64,000 nt of DNA from Amycolatopsis mediterranei (GTDB lineage Bacteria > Actinomycetota > Actinomycetes > Mycobacteriales > Pseudonocardiaceae). The notes under the pieces are model-generated. The model was given only the letters and a program-made list of their open reading frames with translations. It was not told the origin of the DNA and ran no database searches. Where the stretch lies: contig NZ_CP100416.1 of assembly GCF_026017845.1 (NCBI RefSeq), forward strand, positions 1,393,945 through 1,457,944, read 5' to 3'. Each line of letters opens with the position of its first letter. Position 1 is the stretch's first letter. Position numbers and translations under genes: made by a program. This document shows positions 41,398 through 52,656 of this stretch, in pieces.

Positions 41398-42615
41398 TCA
41401 TCGGTCCACCACCCCGACCCGGCGCCACGCCCTCGCGATCGGCACGGCCACCGCGGCACCCGCCGCCCCGGCCGCGGCGATGGTGTGCGCCGGGCCCAGC
41501 ACTTCGGCCAGCGCGCCCGCCGCGGCCGCGCCCAGCCCCTGCACGGTGATCAGGCCCGCTGAATTCACCCCCGCGCACTGCGCGCGGTGCGCGTCGGGCA
41601 CCCGCCGCATGAACGAGACCGTGCCCTGGATGTTGTAGCCCGTCGCCACCAGCCCGGACGCCGCCAGCAGCACCACCGACACCACCAGGCCGGGCCGGCA
41701 GGCGAACACCACCAGCGGCAGCCCGGCCGCGATCCCCAGCCAGCCCAGCACGCGGACCTGCACGTGCTCCGGGATCCACTTGCCGAACACGACGCCGCCG
41801 AGCACGCTGCCCGCCGGATCCGCCGCCATCAGCAGCCCCACCAGTGTCGCGCCCGCGCCGATCCCGGCTGCGTACGGCGCGGCCAGCGCCTCCGGCACGA
41901 CGTAGAACCCGGCCAGCCAGTTGAGCGCCACCAACGTCCGCAACGCCGGGTCGCGCCAGATCAGCCGGATGCCCGCGCCGGTCGTGGAAAGCCAGGCCGG
42001 CCGGACTGCCTGCGCGATCGCCGCCCGCCGCCGGACGCCGGTGACCAGGAACAACGCCGAAAGCAGGAACGTCGCCGCGTCCAACGCCAGCGCCGCGGAC
42101 GGGGTGAACGCGGCGATCAGCGCGCCGCCCCCGGCGAACCCGGCCAGCTGCGCGCCCTGCATCGTCACGTTCCGCAGGGCCATCCCGACGAGGTACCGCT
42201 CGCCTTCCAGGACCGAGGGCAGCAACGCCTGCTGCGCCGCCTTGAACGGCCCGCCGAGCAGCGTCATCACCGCGACCAGCACACACAGCACCCACAGCGG
42301 GACGCCGGGGACGGCGATGACCGCGACCAGCGCGGTCCGCGCCAGGTCGGCCGCGACCATCACGTCGCGCCGCGGCCACCGGTCGCCCGCGCCGGCCAGC
42401 AGGATGCCGCCGAGCAGCGAAGGAACGTAGGTCAGGGCGTAGGTGAGCGCGGTCAGCGCGGCCGAGGACGTGCGCTGGAAGACGAGCACCGCGAGCGCGA
42501 CCCTGGCGAGCTGGTCGCCGCAGACGGACAGCAGCTCGGCGGTCCACATGGCCCGGAATTCGGCGACGGCGAGCACCGCACCGAAACCGGCCTTCTTCAC
42601 GCGTGCGTCATCCAT
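41398..42615 (-). CDS. MFS transporter (EntS-like exporter family)
   Basis: 405 residues with about 12 membrane segments. The opening FRAMWTAELLSVCGDQLARVALAVLVFQRT and GAGDRWPRRDVMVAADLAR (motif A between segments 2 and 3) fit the MFS_3/enterobactin-exporter-like group. The substrate is unknown; no siderophore genes are nearby. ATG 42615 has GAGGGG 6 bases upstream. Confidence 0.87.
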   Translation of the reverse strand: MDDARVKKAGFGAVLAVAEFRAMWTAELLSVCGDQLARVALAVLVFQRTSSAALTALTYALTYVPSLLGGILLAGAGDRWPRRDVMVAADLARTALVAVIAVPGVPLWVLCVLVAVMTLLGGPFKAAQQALLPSVLEGERYLVGMALRNVTMQGAQLAGFAGGGALIAAFTPSAALALDAATFLLSALFLVTGVRRRAAIAQAVRPAWLSTTGAGIRLIWRDPALRTLVALNWLAGFYVVPEALAAPYAAGIGAGATLVGLLMAADPAGSVLGGVVFGKWIPEHVQVRVLGWLGIAAGLPLVVFACRPGLVVSVVLLAASGLVATGYNIQGTVSFMRRVPDAHRAQCAGVNSAGLITVQGLGAAAAGALAEVLGPAHTIAAAGAAGAAVAVPIARAWRRVGVVDR

Positions 42616-42736
42616 CGGTGCCCCTCGAAACCGCAGCCCCAGCTACGGTAATCACCCACCGGAGTGGAATCGAGCCGTTCGGTGACAGTTGCCCCGTTCG
42701 CAGCAGCCGCAGCCCCCGGACGGCCCGCGACGGCGG

Positions 42737-43519
42737 TCAGGCCGGGTGTCCGCCGATGCGGGTGGTCAGCTCGGCCGCCGTTGCCGCCACTTCGCCGGCC
42801 AGGTCGGGCCAGGTCTCCGTGCACGGCTCCGCCGCGCAGTGGTGGCGAAGGGTGACGCTGATCGCGGCCAGCGGGCGGGCGCCGTGGTCGAAGACCGGGC
42901 AGGCCACCGACGCGAAGCCGTCGGTGACGTGGCCGTCCTCGACCGACCAGCCGAGCCGGCGTTCCGCGGTCAGGGTGCGACGCAGCTCGGCCAGCGTGCG
43001 CGGGCCGCGGCCGGTGCGGAGCACGAACGCCGGTGCCGCCGGGAACAACGCGCGGACGTGCGCGGCCGGCAGGTGCCGCAGGATCGCCCGGCCGGACGCG
43101 GTCAGCTGCGCCGGCAGCCGGACGCCGACCTCCGTCACCAGCGTCTCCGGCCGGGCCGGGCGTTCCTTGATCAGGTACAGCGACTCGTTGCCGTGCAGCA
43201 CGCCGAGGTGGGCGGTGTGCCCGACGCGGTCGACGAGCTTGCGCAGCAACGGCCCGGCCAGGCGCTCCAGCGGATCGTGGCGCAGGTAGGCCGAGCCCAG
43301 CTCGAAGGCCGCGATGCCCAGGCCGTAGCGGCGCTCGGCGGGCAGGTGCACGACGAAACCGGCCGCTTCGAGCTCGTTGAGCAGGTGGTACGTCGTGGAG
43401 CGGGGGAGTCCGGCTTCTCGGGCGATGGCCGCCGCGGTGATCGGGCCGGGCCGCGTCGCCAGCAGGCTCAGCACCGCCAGCCCGCGGCGCAGCGCCGGGA
43501 CCTCGCTGCTGTCGCCCAT
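42737..43519 (-). CDS. IclR family regulator, likely of the hut operon
   Basis: 260 residues. The N-terminal winged helix (ALRRGLAVLSLLATRPGPITAAAIAREAGLPRSTTYHLLNELEAAGFVV, ~8-57) precedes an IclR effector-binding domain (LTASGRAILRHLP, VACPVFDHGARPLAAISVTL). It is divergent from hutH with an inverted repeat between, so it probably controls histidine degradation. ATG 43519 is preceded by TAGGCT and 6 bases (leaderless). Confidence 0.92.
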   Translation of the reverse strand: MGDSSEVPALRRGLAVLSLLATRPGPITAAAIAREAGLPRSTTYHLLNELEAAGFVVHLPAERRYGLGIAAFELGSAYLRHDPLERLAGPLLRKLVDRVGHTAHLGVLHGNESLYLIKERPARPETLVTEVGVRLPAQLTASGRAILRHLPAAHVRALFPAAPAFVLRTGRGPRTLAELRRTLTAERRLGWSVEDGHVTDGFASVACPVFDHGARPLAAISVTLRHHCAAEPCTETWPDLAGEVAATAAELTTRIGGHPA

Positions 43520-43525
43520 GACCCG

Positions 43526-43531
43526 AGCCTA
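43526..43531 (-). promoter_or_regulatory. -10 box of a leaderless iclR-type promoter
   Basis: On the minus strand TAGGCT, 6 bases, then ATG 43519. The IclR-like inverted repeat begins 7 bp further upstream and would cover the -35 region. Confidence 0.55.
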
Positions 43532-43537
43532 GCGTCT

Positions 43538-43572
43538 GGGATGCCAGACAGAACCACCCGTTGAGGCATCCC
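43538..43572. promoter_or_regulatory. Candidate operator between iclR-type gene and hutH
   Basis: GGGATGCC (43538-43545) and GGCATCCC (43565-43572) form a perfect 8-bp inverted repeat with a 19-bp spacer in the 84-bp divergent promoter region. It is the best candidate for the IclR-type regulator. Confidence 0.65.
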
Positions 43573-43603
43573 ACCAGCGGTTCCGAAGGGGTGCAATGGG
43601 CCC

Positions 43604-45130
43604 ATGCCGGAAAAAGTGCTCCTGGGCCCGGAGCCCCTGACCGCCGCCCAGGTCGTCGACGTCGTCCGCGGGTACGCGCCCGTCGGGCTCACGGACGCCG
43701 CCGAGAAGAACCTCGCCGCGACCCGTCTGCACATCGAGAACCTGGCCCACGCCGTCACGCCGACCTACGGCGTCTCGACCGGCTTCGGCGCGCTCGCCAC
43801 CCGGCACATCCCGGTCGAGAGCCGCACCGCGCTGCAGCGCAGCCTGATCCGCTCGCACGCCGCCGGCGCCGGGCCCGCCGTCGAACCCGAGGTCGTCCGC
43901 GCGCTGATGCTGCTGCGGCTGCGCACCCTCGCCAGCGGCTACACCGGGGTCCGTGCCGGCACCGCGCAAACGCTTGCGGCCCTGCTCAACGCGGATATCA
44001 CCCCCATCGTCCACGAGTACGGCTCGCTGGGTTGCTCGGGTGATCTCGCCCCCTTGGCCGCCGTCGCGCTCGCGCTGATGGGCGAGGGCGAAGTGATCCA
44101 CGCCGGGCAGCTGAAGCCCGCCGCGGAGGCGTTGAAGCAGGCCGGGATCGAGCCGGTCGTGCTCGCCGAGAAGGAGGGCCTCGCGCTCACCAACGGCACC
44201 GACGGCATGCTCGGCATGCTGCTGCTCGCCGCCGCCGATCTGCACCGGCTCTTCGACGTCGCGGACCTCACCGCCGCGATGAGCGTCGAGGCCCTGCTCG
44301 GCACCGACCGCGCGTTCGCCGCCGACCTCCAGGCCCTGCGCCCGCACCCCGGGCAGGCGAAGTCCGCGGCCCGGATGTGGCAGGCGCTGCAGGGCTCGAA
44401 GATCGTCGAGAGCCACCGCGGCCCGGACTGCAACCGCGTCCAGGACGCCTACTCGCTGCGCTGCGCCCCGCAGGTGCACGGCGCCGCGCGTGACAGCCTC
44501 GCGCACGCCGAGCTCGTCGGCGACCGCGAGCTGATGTCCGCTGTGGACAATCCGGTCGTCCTGGCGGACGGCCGCGTCGAGTCCAACGGCAACTTCCACG
44601 GCGCGCCCGTCGCCTACGTCCTGGACTTCCTGGCCATCCCGGTCGCCGACGTCGCCAGCATCGCCGAGCGCCGCACCGACCGGATGCTCGACAAGGCGCG
44701 TTCGCACGGCTTGCCGCCATTCCTCGCCCACGACCCGGGCGTCGACTCCGGCCACATGATCGCCCAGTACACCCAGGCCGCCATCGTCAGCGAGCTCAAG
44801 CGGCTCGCCGTCCCGGCGTCGGTCGACTCCATCCCGAGCAGCGCCATGCAGGAGGACCACGTCTCGATGGGCTGGTCGGCCGCGCGGAAGCTGCGCAAGG
44901 CCGTCGACGGCCTGACCACCGTCCTGGCCATCGAGCTGCTGACGGCCGCGCGGGCGCTGGACTTCCGCGCGCCGCTGGAGCCGTCGCCGGTCACCGGCGC
45001 GGTCCGCGACCTGCTCCGCACGAAGGTCGCGGGCCCCGGCCCCGACCGCCACCTGGCGCCCGAAATCGCGGCCGCCGAAGAACTCGTCCGCTCCGGCGCC
45101 GTCCTCGACGCCGCCCGTCTGGAGGTCTGA
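43604..45130 (+). CDS. hutH: Histidine ammonia-lyase
   Basis: 508 residues. It converts L-histidine to urocanate and ammonia, the first step of histidine use. The catalytic prosthetic group (MIO) forms from the triad in [14 protein letters not shown], here Cys144-Ser145-Gly146 rather than Ala-Ser-Gly; Cys at this place is known in streptomycete-type HutH. Other family marks are [19 protein letters not shown] and [18 protein letters not shown]. First gene of a tightly spaced operon (hutU starts 3 bp after the stop). Confidence 0.97.
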   Translation: MPEKVLLGPEPLTAAQVVDVVRGYAPVGLTDAAEKNLAATRLHIENLAHAVTPTYGVSTGFGALATRHIPVESRTALQRSLIRSHAAGAGPAVEPEVVRALMLLRLRTLASGYTGVRAGTAQTLAALLNADITPIVHEYGSLGCSGDLAPLAAVALALMGEGEVIHAGQLKPAAEALKQAGIEPVVLAEKEGLALTNGTDGMLGMLLLAAADLHRLFDVADLTAAMSVEALLGTDRAFAADLQALRPHPGQAKSAARMWQALQGSKIVESHRGPDCNRVQDAYSLRCAPQVHGAARDSLAHAELVGDRELMSAVDNPVVLADGRVESNGNFHGAPVAYVLDFLAIPVADVASIAERRTDRMLDKARSHGLPPFLAHDPGVDSGHMIAQYTQAAIVSELKRLAVPASVDSIPSSAMQEDHVSMGWSAARKLRKAVDGLTTVLAIELLTAARALDFRAPLEPSPVTGAVRDLLRTKVAGPGPDRHLAPEIAAAEELVRSGAVLDAARLEV

Positions 45131-45132
45131 GA

Positions 45133-46781
<1,649 letters not shown>

Positions 46782-46785
<4 letters not shown>

Positions 46786-47978
46786 CCGCTTCTGGTTTCC
46801 TGGCCGAGATCGCCGGCGTCGGGCGCGACCCGAAGCGCGGCGGCTACTCCCGCCACGCCTTCGACGCGCCCGAGCACGACCTGCGCGAGTGGTTCGTCGA
46901 GCGCGCGCTGGGGCTCGGGCTGGACGTCGAGACCGATCGCAACGGCAACATCTGGGCCTGGTGGGGGCCGCCGGGGCGCAACGCCGTGGTCACCGGCAGC
47001 CACCTCGACTCGGTGCCGGGTGGCGGCGCGTTCGACGGGCCGCTCGGGGTCGTGAGCGGGCTGTCCGCGGTCGAAGCCTTGCAAACCAACGGGTTCCGGC
47101 CGCGGAGACCGCTCGCCGTCGTGGTGTTCGCCGAGGAGGAGGGCGGCCGGTTCGGCGTTCCCTGCCTGGGGTCGCGGCTGCTCACCGGCACCATCGACGC
47201 CGACAAGGCGCGTGGCCTGCGGGACGCCGACGGCGTGACGTTCGCCGAGGCGGCCGGGAAGGCGGGCGTCGACCCGGCGCGGATGGGCCGGGACACCGAG
47301 CGGCTGGACCGGATCGGGCAGTTCCTCGAACTGCACGTCGAACAGGGGCGCGGGCTGATCGACCTCGGTGCGCCGGTGGCCGTGGGCAGCACGGTGATCG
47401 CGCACGGACGGTGGCGGTTTTCCTTTGCGGGGCAGGGCAACCACGCCGGGGCGACGCTGCTGGCCGACCGCGCCGATCCGATGCTGCCGGCCGCGGCGAC
47501 GGTCACCGCCGTGCGGCGGCTGGCCGCGCAGGTGCCGGACGCGCGGGCGACCGTCGGCCGGCTCGTGCCGACCCCCGGCGGGACCAACGTCATCGCGTCC
47601 ACTGTGGACCTGTGGCTGGACGCGCGGGTGCCCGGCCAGGGCACGCCGGGGCTGGTCGCCGAGATCAGCCGAGCGGCCTCGGAGGCGGCGCAGGAGGAAG
47701 GCTGCCGGGTCGAGGTGACGCGCGAGTCCTACTCCGGCGATGTCGTCTTCGACGACGCCCTCCGGCGTGACCTCGGCGGCTGGCTCGGCGGGCCGCCGGA
47801 GCTGCCGACCGGCGCCGGGCACGACGCGGCGATCCTGGCCGGGTTCGTCCCGGCCGGGATGCTCTACGTGCGCAATCCGACCGGGATCAGCCACTCGCCG
47901 GAGGAGTTCGCCGAGGCCGGCGACGTCGAAGCCGGTGCCGCGGCGCTGGCCACCGTGCTGGAGCGGCTGGCGCGATGA
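46782..47978 (+). CDS. M20 amidohydrolase (allantoate amidohydrolase-like) in the hut operon
   Basis: 398 residues of the M20/allantoate amidohydrolase/N-carbamoylase type. Metal ligands lie in [15 protein letters not shown] (His, Asp), [10 protein letters not shown] (Glu), LELHVEQG (His) and the C-terminal ISHSPEE (His). It sits between hutU and hutF in a coupled operon that lacks a HutG-type N-formylglutamate deformylase. The inference is that it removes the formyl group from N-formylglutamate made by HutF. Streptomycete hut clusters show a similar gene. Start GTG 46782 overlaps the hutU stop. Confidence 0.88.
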
Positions 47979-49330
47979 CCCTCAGCCCGCGGGGGCGCCC
48001 CCCGTTTCCAGCCTATCGCCCGGCACCGACAGTTTTCTGGTGCGAACAGGCCTGGCTGCCGGGCGGGATCGCGGCCGGGGTGCGGATCGACGTCGACGGC
48101 GGCCGGATCACGGGCGCGACACCGGGCTCGCCGCGGTCCGGCACCGTGCTCACGGGGCTGACCCTGCCTGGGTTCGCCAACGGGCATTCGCACGCCTTCC
48201 ACCGGGCCCTGCGGGGGCGGACGCACCACGAGCGCGGCACGTTCTGGACCTGGCGCGAGCGGATGTACGCGCTGGCGTCCCGGCTCGATCCCGACACCTA
48301 CTACCGGCTGGCCCGCGGGGTCTACGCCGAAATGGTGCTCGGCGGGTACACGAGCGTCGGGGAGTTCCACTACCTGCACCACGCGCCCGGCGGGAAGCCC
48401 TACGCCGATCCGAACGCGATGGGGGCGGCCCTGCGGCAGGCCGCGGCCGATGCCGGGATCCGGCTGACACTCCTCGACACGTGTTACCTCGCGGGCGGCA
48501 TCGGCGTCGAACCCGACGAGGTCCAGCGGCGGTTCTCCGACGGCTCGGCCTCGGCGTGGGCTTCGCGGGTCTCCACGCTGAAAGAAGACGAGCTGTTCCG
48601 GGTCGGCGGGGCGATCCATTCCGTGCGCGCGGTACCCGAGGACGAGTTGTCCCAAGTGGACGACGGTGTGCCGGGGAACCGGCCGCTGCACATCCACCTG
48701 TCCGAGCAGCGCGCCGAGAACGAGCAGTGCGAAGCGGCCACCGGGTTCACCCCGACCGGGCTGCTGGGGGACCACGGGGTGCTCGGCGAACGGCTCACTG
48801 TCGTGCACGCGACCCACCTCACCGACCAGGACGTGCGGTGGCTCGGCGAGTTCCGGGTCGGGGCGTGCTTCTGCCCGACCACCGAACGCGACCTCGGCGA
48901 CGGCATCGGGCCGGCCCGCGCCCTGCGGGATGCCGGCGTGCCGCTGAGCATCGGCAGCGACAGCAACGCCATCGTCGACGCGTTCGAAGAGACGCGGGCG
49001 CTGGAGCTGGACGATCGTCTGGCCAGCGAAGAGCGTGGCCGGTTCAGCGCCGAGGAACTGCTCGAAGCGGGCACGCACCACGCGACGATCGGGTGGAACG
49101 AGGTCGGCACGCTCGCCGTCGGAGCGGGCGCGGACCTCGTCACCGTGTCCCTGGATTCGCTGCGGACGGCCGGGATCGAGCCGTCGGGCGTCGTGTTCGC
49201 GGCGTCGGGGGCCGATGTCCGAAACGTCGTCGTCGCCGGCCGCGAGGTCGTGCGGGACGGCGCGCACCTGCTCGTCGACCGACCGGAATCCGTACTGGCG
49301 AAGGAGATCGAGGCACTGTGGCAGTCCTGA
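47975..49330 (+). CDS. hutF: Formimidoylglutamate deiminase
   Basis: 451 residues, amidohydrolase superfamily. It converts N-formimino-L-glutamate to N-formyl-L-glutamate and ammonia. Marks are the metal motif [16 protein letters not shown], the HutF-typical [43 protein letters not shown] and the metal Asp in SIGSDSNA. It overlaps the gene before (ATGA) and hutI after (13 bp). Its presence shows the pathway runs through formylglutamate rather than direct formimino hydrolysis. Confidence 0.95.
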   Translation: MTLSPRGRPPFPAYRPAPTVFWCEQAWLPGGIAAGVRIDVDGGRITGATPGSPRSGTVLTGLTLPGFANGHSHAFHRALRGRTHHERGTFWTWRERMYALASRLDPDTYYRLARGVYAEMVLGGYTSVGEFHYLHHAPGGKPYADPNAMGAALRQAAADAGIRLTLLDTCYLAGGIGVEPDEVQRRFSDGSASAWASRVSTLKEDELFRVGGAIHSVRAVPEDELSQVDDGVPGNRPLHIHLSEQRAENEQCEAATGFTPTGLLGDHGVLGERLTVVHATHLTDQDVRWLGEFRVGACFCPTTERDLGDGIGPARALRDAGVPLSIGSDSNAIVDAFEETRALELDDRLASEERGRFSAEELLEAGTHHATIGWNEVGTLAVGAGADLVTVSLDSLRTAGIEPSGVVFAASGADVRNVVVAGREVVRDGAHLLVDRPESVLAKEIEALWQS

Positions 49331-50463
49331 TCACGGGCATCGGCGAGCTCACCACCAACGACCCGGCGCTGGGCCGTCTTTCCGACGCGGCCCTGGTTTT
49401 GGACGGCTCGAAAGTCGCCTGGGCCGGACCGGCGTCGAGCGCGCCGGACGCCGACGAGCGCGTCGACGTCGAGGGCCGCGCGGTGCTGCCCGGCTGGGTC
49501 GACAGCCACACGCACCTCGTCTTCGCCGGGGACCGCACCGCCGAGTTCGAGGCGCGAATGGCCGGAAAGCCGTACACGGCAGGCGGAATCGCGATCACGG
49601 TCGGGGCCACGCGGGAGGCGTCCGACGAGCAGCTGGCGGCGAACCTGCGCCGCCACGTCGACGAGGCGGCCCGGCAGGGGACGACCTGCCTGGAGACGAA
49701 GACGGGCTACGGGCTGACCGTCGCGGACGAAGCCCGAAGCGCCCGGATCGCCGGCAAAGTGGCCGACGAGGTCACGTTCCTCGGCGCGCACCTCGTGCCG
49801 CCCGGCGCCGACGCCGAGTCCTATGTGGACCTCGTCTGCGGCGAGATGCTCGACGCGGTGGCGGAAAGCGTGCGCTGGGCGGACGTCTTCTGCGAGACGG
49901 GGGCGTTCGACGAGACCCAGTCGGCACGGGTGCTGAAGGCCGCCGCCGAGCGCGGGCTCGGCCTGCGGGTGCACGGCAACCAACTCGGCGAGGGACCCGG
50001 TGTCCGGCTGGCGGTCGAGCTGGGCGCGGCGAGCGTCGACCACTGCACCTATCTGTCGGACGCGGACCTCGAAGCGCTGGCGGCTGCCGAGACGGTCGCG
50101 ACTCTGCTGCCCGCGTGCGACTTGTCGACCCGCCAGCCCCTGGCTCCGGCTCGGCGGCTGCTCGACGCGGGGGCGATGGTGGCGCTGGCCAGCAACGCCA
50201 ACCCGGGCAGCTCGTACACGACGTCGATGGCGTTCTGTGTCGCAACGGCCGTGCTGCAGATGCGCATGACGATCGAGGAGGCGGTCTGGGCCGCCACGGC
50301 CGGCGGCGCGAAGGCGCTGCGCCGCGACGACGTGGGCGTGCTGCGTCCTGGCGCCCGGGCGGACGTCCACGTGCTCGACGCGCCTTCGGTGACGCACCTG
50401 GCTTACCGGCCCGGCGTGCCGCTGACGAACCTGGTGTGGCGGGCCGGGGAGCGCGTGCGCTAA
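49318..50463 (+). CDS. hutI: Imidazolonepropionase
   Basis: 381 residues, amidohydrolase superfamily. It opens the ring of 4-imidazolone-5-propionate to give formiminoglutamate. Marks are [27 protein letters not shown] (metal HxH), [20 protein letters not shown] and the metal-site Asn/Asp region [19 protein letters not shown] 49318 overlaps the hutF end by 13 bp. Last gene of the hut operon; no terminator is obvious. Confidence 0.95.
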   Translation: MAVLITGIGELTTNDPALGRLSDAALVLDGSKVAWAGPASSAPDADERVDVEGRAVLPGWVDSHTHLVFAGDRTAEFEARMAGKPYTAGGIAITVGATREASDEQLAANLRRHVDEAARQGTTCLETKTGYGLTVADEARSARIAGKVADEVTFLGAHLVPPGADAESYVDLVCGEMLDAVAESVRWADVFCETGAFDETQSARVLKAAAERGLGLRVHGNQLGEGPGVRLAVELGAASVDHCTYLSDADLEALAAAETVATLLPACDLSTRQPLAPARRLLDAGAMVALASNANPGSSYTTSMAFCVATAVLQMRMTIEEAVWAATAGGAKALRRDDVGVLRPGARADVHVLDAPSVTHLAYRPGVPLTNLVWRAGERVR

Positions 50464-50570
50464 CGTCGAAAGCGAGGACGCGCGAAGACACAGTCCGGTA
50501 TGGGTTAGTCCGGGCGGCTTACGCAGGCTTACCTGTGCGTCCCTTCTTCATCCGTGACGAAGGGACAGCT

Positions 50571-51728
50571 GTGTCTGTGATCATCATCGGTGCCGGCCTG
50601 GGTGGCCTGAGCCTTGCGCACGGCCTGCGCCGCGCCGGAATCCCTTGCCGGGTCTACGAACGCGACGAGTCGGCGGGCGCGCGCAAGCAGGGGTACCGGC
50701 TGCACATCAGCGGCGTCGGCGACACGGCGTTGCGCGAAGTGCTGCCGCCGGAGCTGCACGAACTCTTCCGCGCCACCGCCGGTCGCGCGTTGCCGCACAC
50801 GAACGTCTACGACCACCGGTTGCGGCTGCTCACGCGCTTGGAAGGCGAGGGAACGCACCTCAACATCAACCGCTTCACCCTGCGGCAGATCCTGCTGCAC
50901 GGCCAGGAAGTCGCCTACGGCAAGCAGTTCACGCACTACGAGACCGGCGCCGACGGCGTGACCGCGCATTTCGCCGACGGGACGGCCGCGCGGGGCGACC
51001 TGCTCGTCGGCGCCGACGGCATCAACTCCGGTGTGCGCCGGCAGTACCTCCCGCACGCCCAGGTCGTCGACGCCGGGCTGGTGCACCTCTACGGCCGGAT
51101 CCCGCTGACGCCGGAAACGCGCGCGCTGTTCGAGCCGGAGATGTTCGCGGTGTTCTCGATGATGATCGGGCCGGACCGGACGATGGCCGGGTTCGCGCCG
51201 GTCGACTACCCCGAACCGGTGGCCGGCGCGTGCGCACGGCTGGTGCCGGACCTGCGGTTGCGCGACGACCGGCCGTACATGACCTGCTCGGTGGGCGCGC
51301 GCTGGGAGATCGCCGGCCACTCCGAGGCCGAGCTCGCCGCGATGGCGCCGGAGGACCTGCAGAAGGTGGCGCTCCGCCTGGTCGACGGCTGGCACCCGGT
51401 GGCCCGCGCGATGGTCGAGCACTGGGACGTCCCGGCGACGTTCCCGCAACCCATCCGGACAAGCATCCCGATCGGGCCGTGGGAACCGTCGCACGTGACG
51501 CTCGTCGGCGACGCGATCCACGCGATGAGCCCGGCCGCCGGCGCGGGCGCCAACACCGCGTTGCGCGACGGTGCGGCGTTGGCGTCCGCGCTCGCCGGGG
51601 CTCCGCCGCTCGAAGCGGTGGCGGCCTACGAGACCGCGATGGTGGACTACGGGTTCGCCGCGGTGCGGGAGTCCGCCGAAAACGGGCGCCGGTACCTCGG
51701 GCAGAACCCGCTCACAACGGCAGGGTGA
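50571..51728 (+). CDS. FAD-dependent monooxygenase
   Basis: 385 residues. Residues 1-30 carry VSVIIIGAGLGGLSLAHGLRRAGI (FAD-binding GxGxxG), followed by DLLVGADGINSGVRRQYLP (DG motif) and VTLVGDAIHAMSPAAGAGANTALRDGAAL (GD motif). It is the aromatic-ring/tetracycline-oxygenase-like group; the substrate is unknown. GTG 50571 has AAGGGA 6 bases upstream. It follows the hut operon by 108 bp but has no evident link to it. The 3' end overlaps the convergent esterase gene by 17 bp. Confidence 0.92.
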   Translation: MSVIIIGAGLGGLSLAHGLRRAGIPCRVYERDESAGARKQGYRLHISGVGDTALREVLPPELHELFRATAGRALPHTNVYDHRLRLLTRLEGEGTHLNINRFTLRQILLHGQEVAYGKQFTHYETGADGVTAHFADGTAARGDLLVGADGINSGVRRQYLPHAQVVDAGLVHLYGRIPLTPETRALFEPEMFAVFSMMIGPDRTMAGFAPVDYPEPVAGACARLVPDLRLRDDRPYMTCSVGARWEIAGHSEAELAAMAPEDLQKVALRLVDGWHPVARAMVEHWDVPATFPQPIRTSIPIGPWEPSHVTLVGDAIHAMSPAAGAGANTALRDGAALASALAGAPPLEAVAAYETAMVDYGFAAVRESAENGRRYLGQNPLTTAG

Positions 51729-52575
51729 ACGGCGTGCACGTCGGTGCGTAGCCCGCGTCGAGCGCGTGCAGGATCAGGCCGGTGACGTTCGGGTCGGCCG
51801 CCTGGCTCAGGTGCCCGGACGCGTCTCCCGCGCAGAAGTCCTGCAGGACGATGTCCGTGGTGCCCGGTTCACCGAGGATTCCGCTGGTGTAGGGCGTGAC
51901 GACTTCGTCGTACTTGCTCACGATGCTCGTGTAGGTGGGGCCGGGGACGTGGACGCCGCCGCGGGCGAGGTCGTCCAGGAAGGCCGACGGCGCCAGGTAT
52001 TCCGTGCACGCGCCGCACGCCGTGCGCAGGACCGCACCGAGCTCGGGCACGGACGTCAGCAGGGCCTTGGCGAGCGCGTCGAGGCCGCCGAGCGTCGTCC
52101 CGCGGTAGTTGGCGCCGAAGCCGACGAAGCGGGCGACCTTGGCGGCGCCGCCGTACTTCAGGTAGTACGCGGGCATCGTGCTGCCTTCGGAGTGACCCAC
52201 GATGTCGACCTTCGCCGCTCCGGTCGTGGACCGGACCCGGTCGACGAACCGGCCGAGCTGCGCCGCGCTGTCGCGCATGGACGCGAGCCCGCCGACGCCG
52301 GGACCGAGGACGCCCGTGCCGTACGTCAGCGAAAAGACGCAGTAGCCCTGGGCGGCGATCTTCGGCGCGTGGAAGAACCAGTTGACGGTGTCGTTCGCGC
52401 CGAGACCGTGGACGAGCACGACGGGCTCCGGGTGCGCGGCCGACGGACGGCAGCCCCAGTCGTTCCAGCCGCTGCTCGGGGCCGCTTCGGCGACCGATGG
52501 CGCGAGCGCGCCGAAGGTGAGCGCCGCGGCGAGCACGGCCAGGATTCGCTTGGCACCGCCGTTGGTGACCCGCAT
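51712..52575 (-). CDS. Secreted esterase/lipase, alpha/beta hydrolase
   Basis: 287 residues. A signal peptide is clear (KRILAVLAAALTFGALAPSVAEA, cleavage near residue 32), then VVLVHGLGANDTVNWFF (oxyanion region), the nucleophile elbow VGHSEGST and an acidic plus His region near the C-terminus (DASGHLSQ). Four or more cysteines (GCRPS, GYCVF, ACGACTEY, QDFCAG, TCTPF) suggest disulfides as in secreted streptomycete EstA-like lipases. It is probably exported by Sec. The substrate is unknown. Confidence 0.9.
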   Translation of the reverse strand: MRVTNGGAKRILAVLAAALTFGALAPSVAEAAPSSGWNDWGCRPSAAHPEPVVLVHGLGANDTVNWFFHAPKIAAQGYCVFSLTYGTGVLGPGVGGLASMRDSAAQLGRFVDRVRSTTGAAKVDIVGHSEGSTMPAYYLKYGGAAKVARFVGFGANYRGTTLGGLDALAKALLTSVPELGAVLRTACGACTEYLAPSAFLDDLARGGVHVPGPTYTSIVSKYDEVVTPYTSGILGEPGTTDIVLQDFCAGDASGHLSQAADPNVTGLILHALDAGYAPTCTPFTLPL

Positions 52576-52656
52576 TCCGTTGCCTCCAGTTACCCGTCAG
52601 TACGTGACCCAGATCATGGTCGGTCACAGACCGCTGGAGGCGACCTGGGAAAACGC

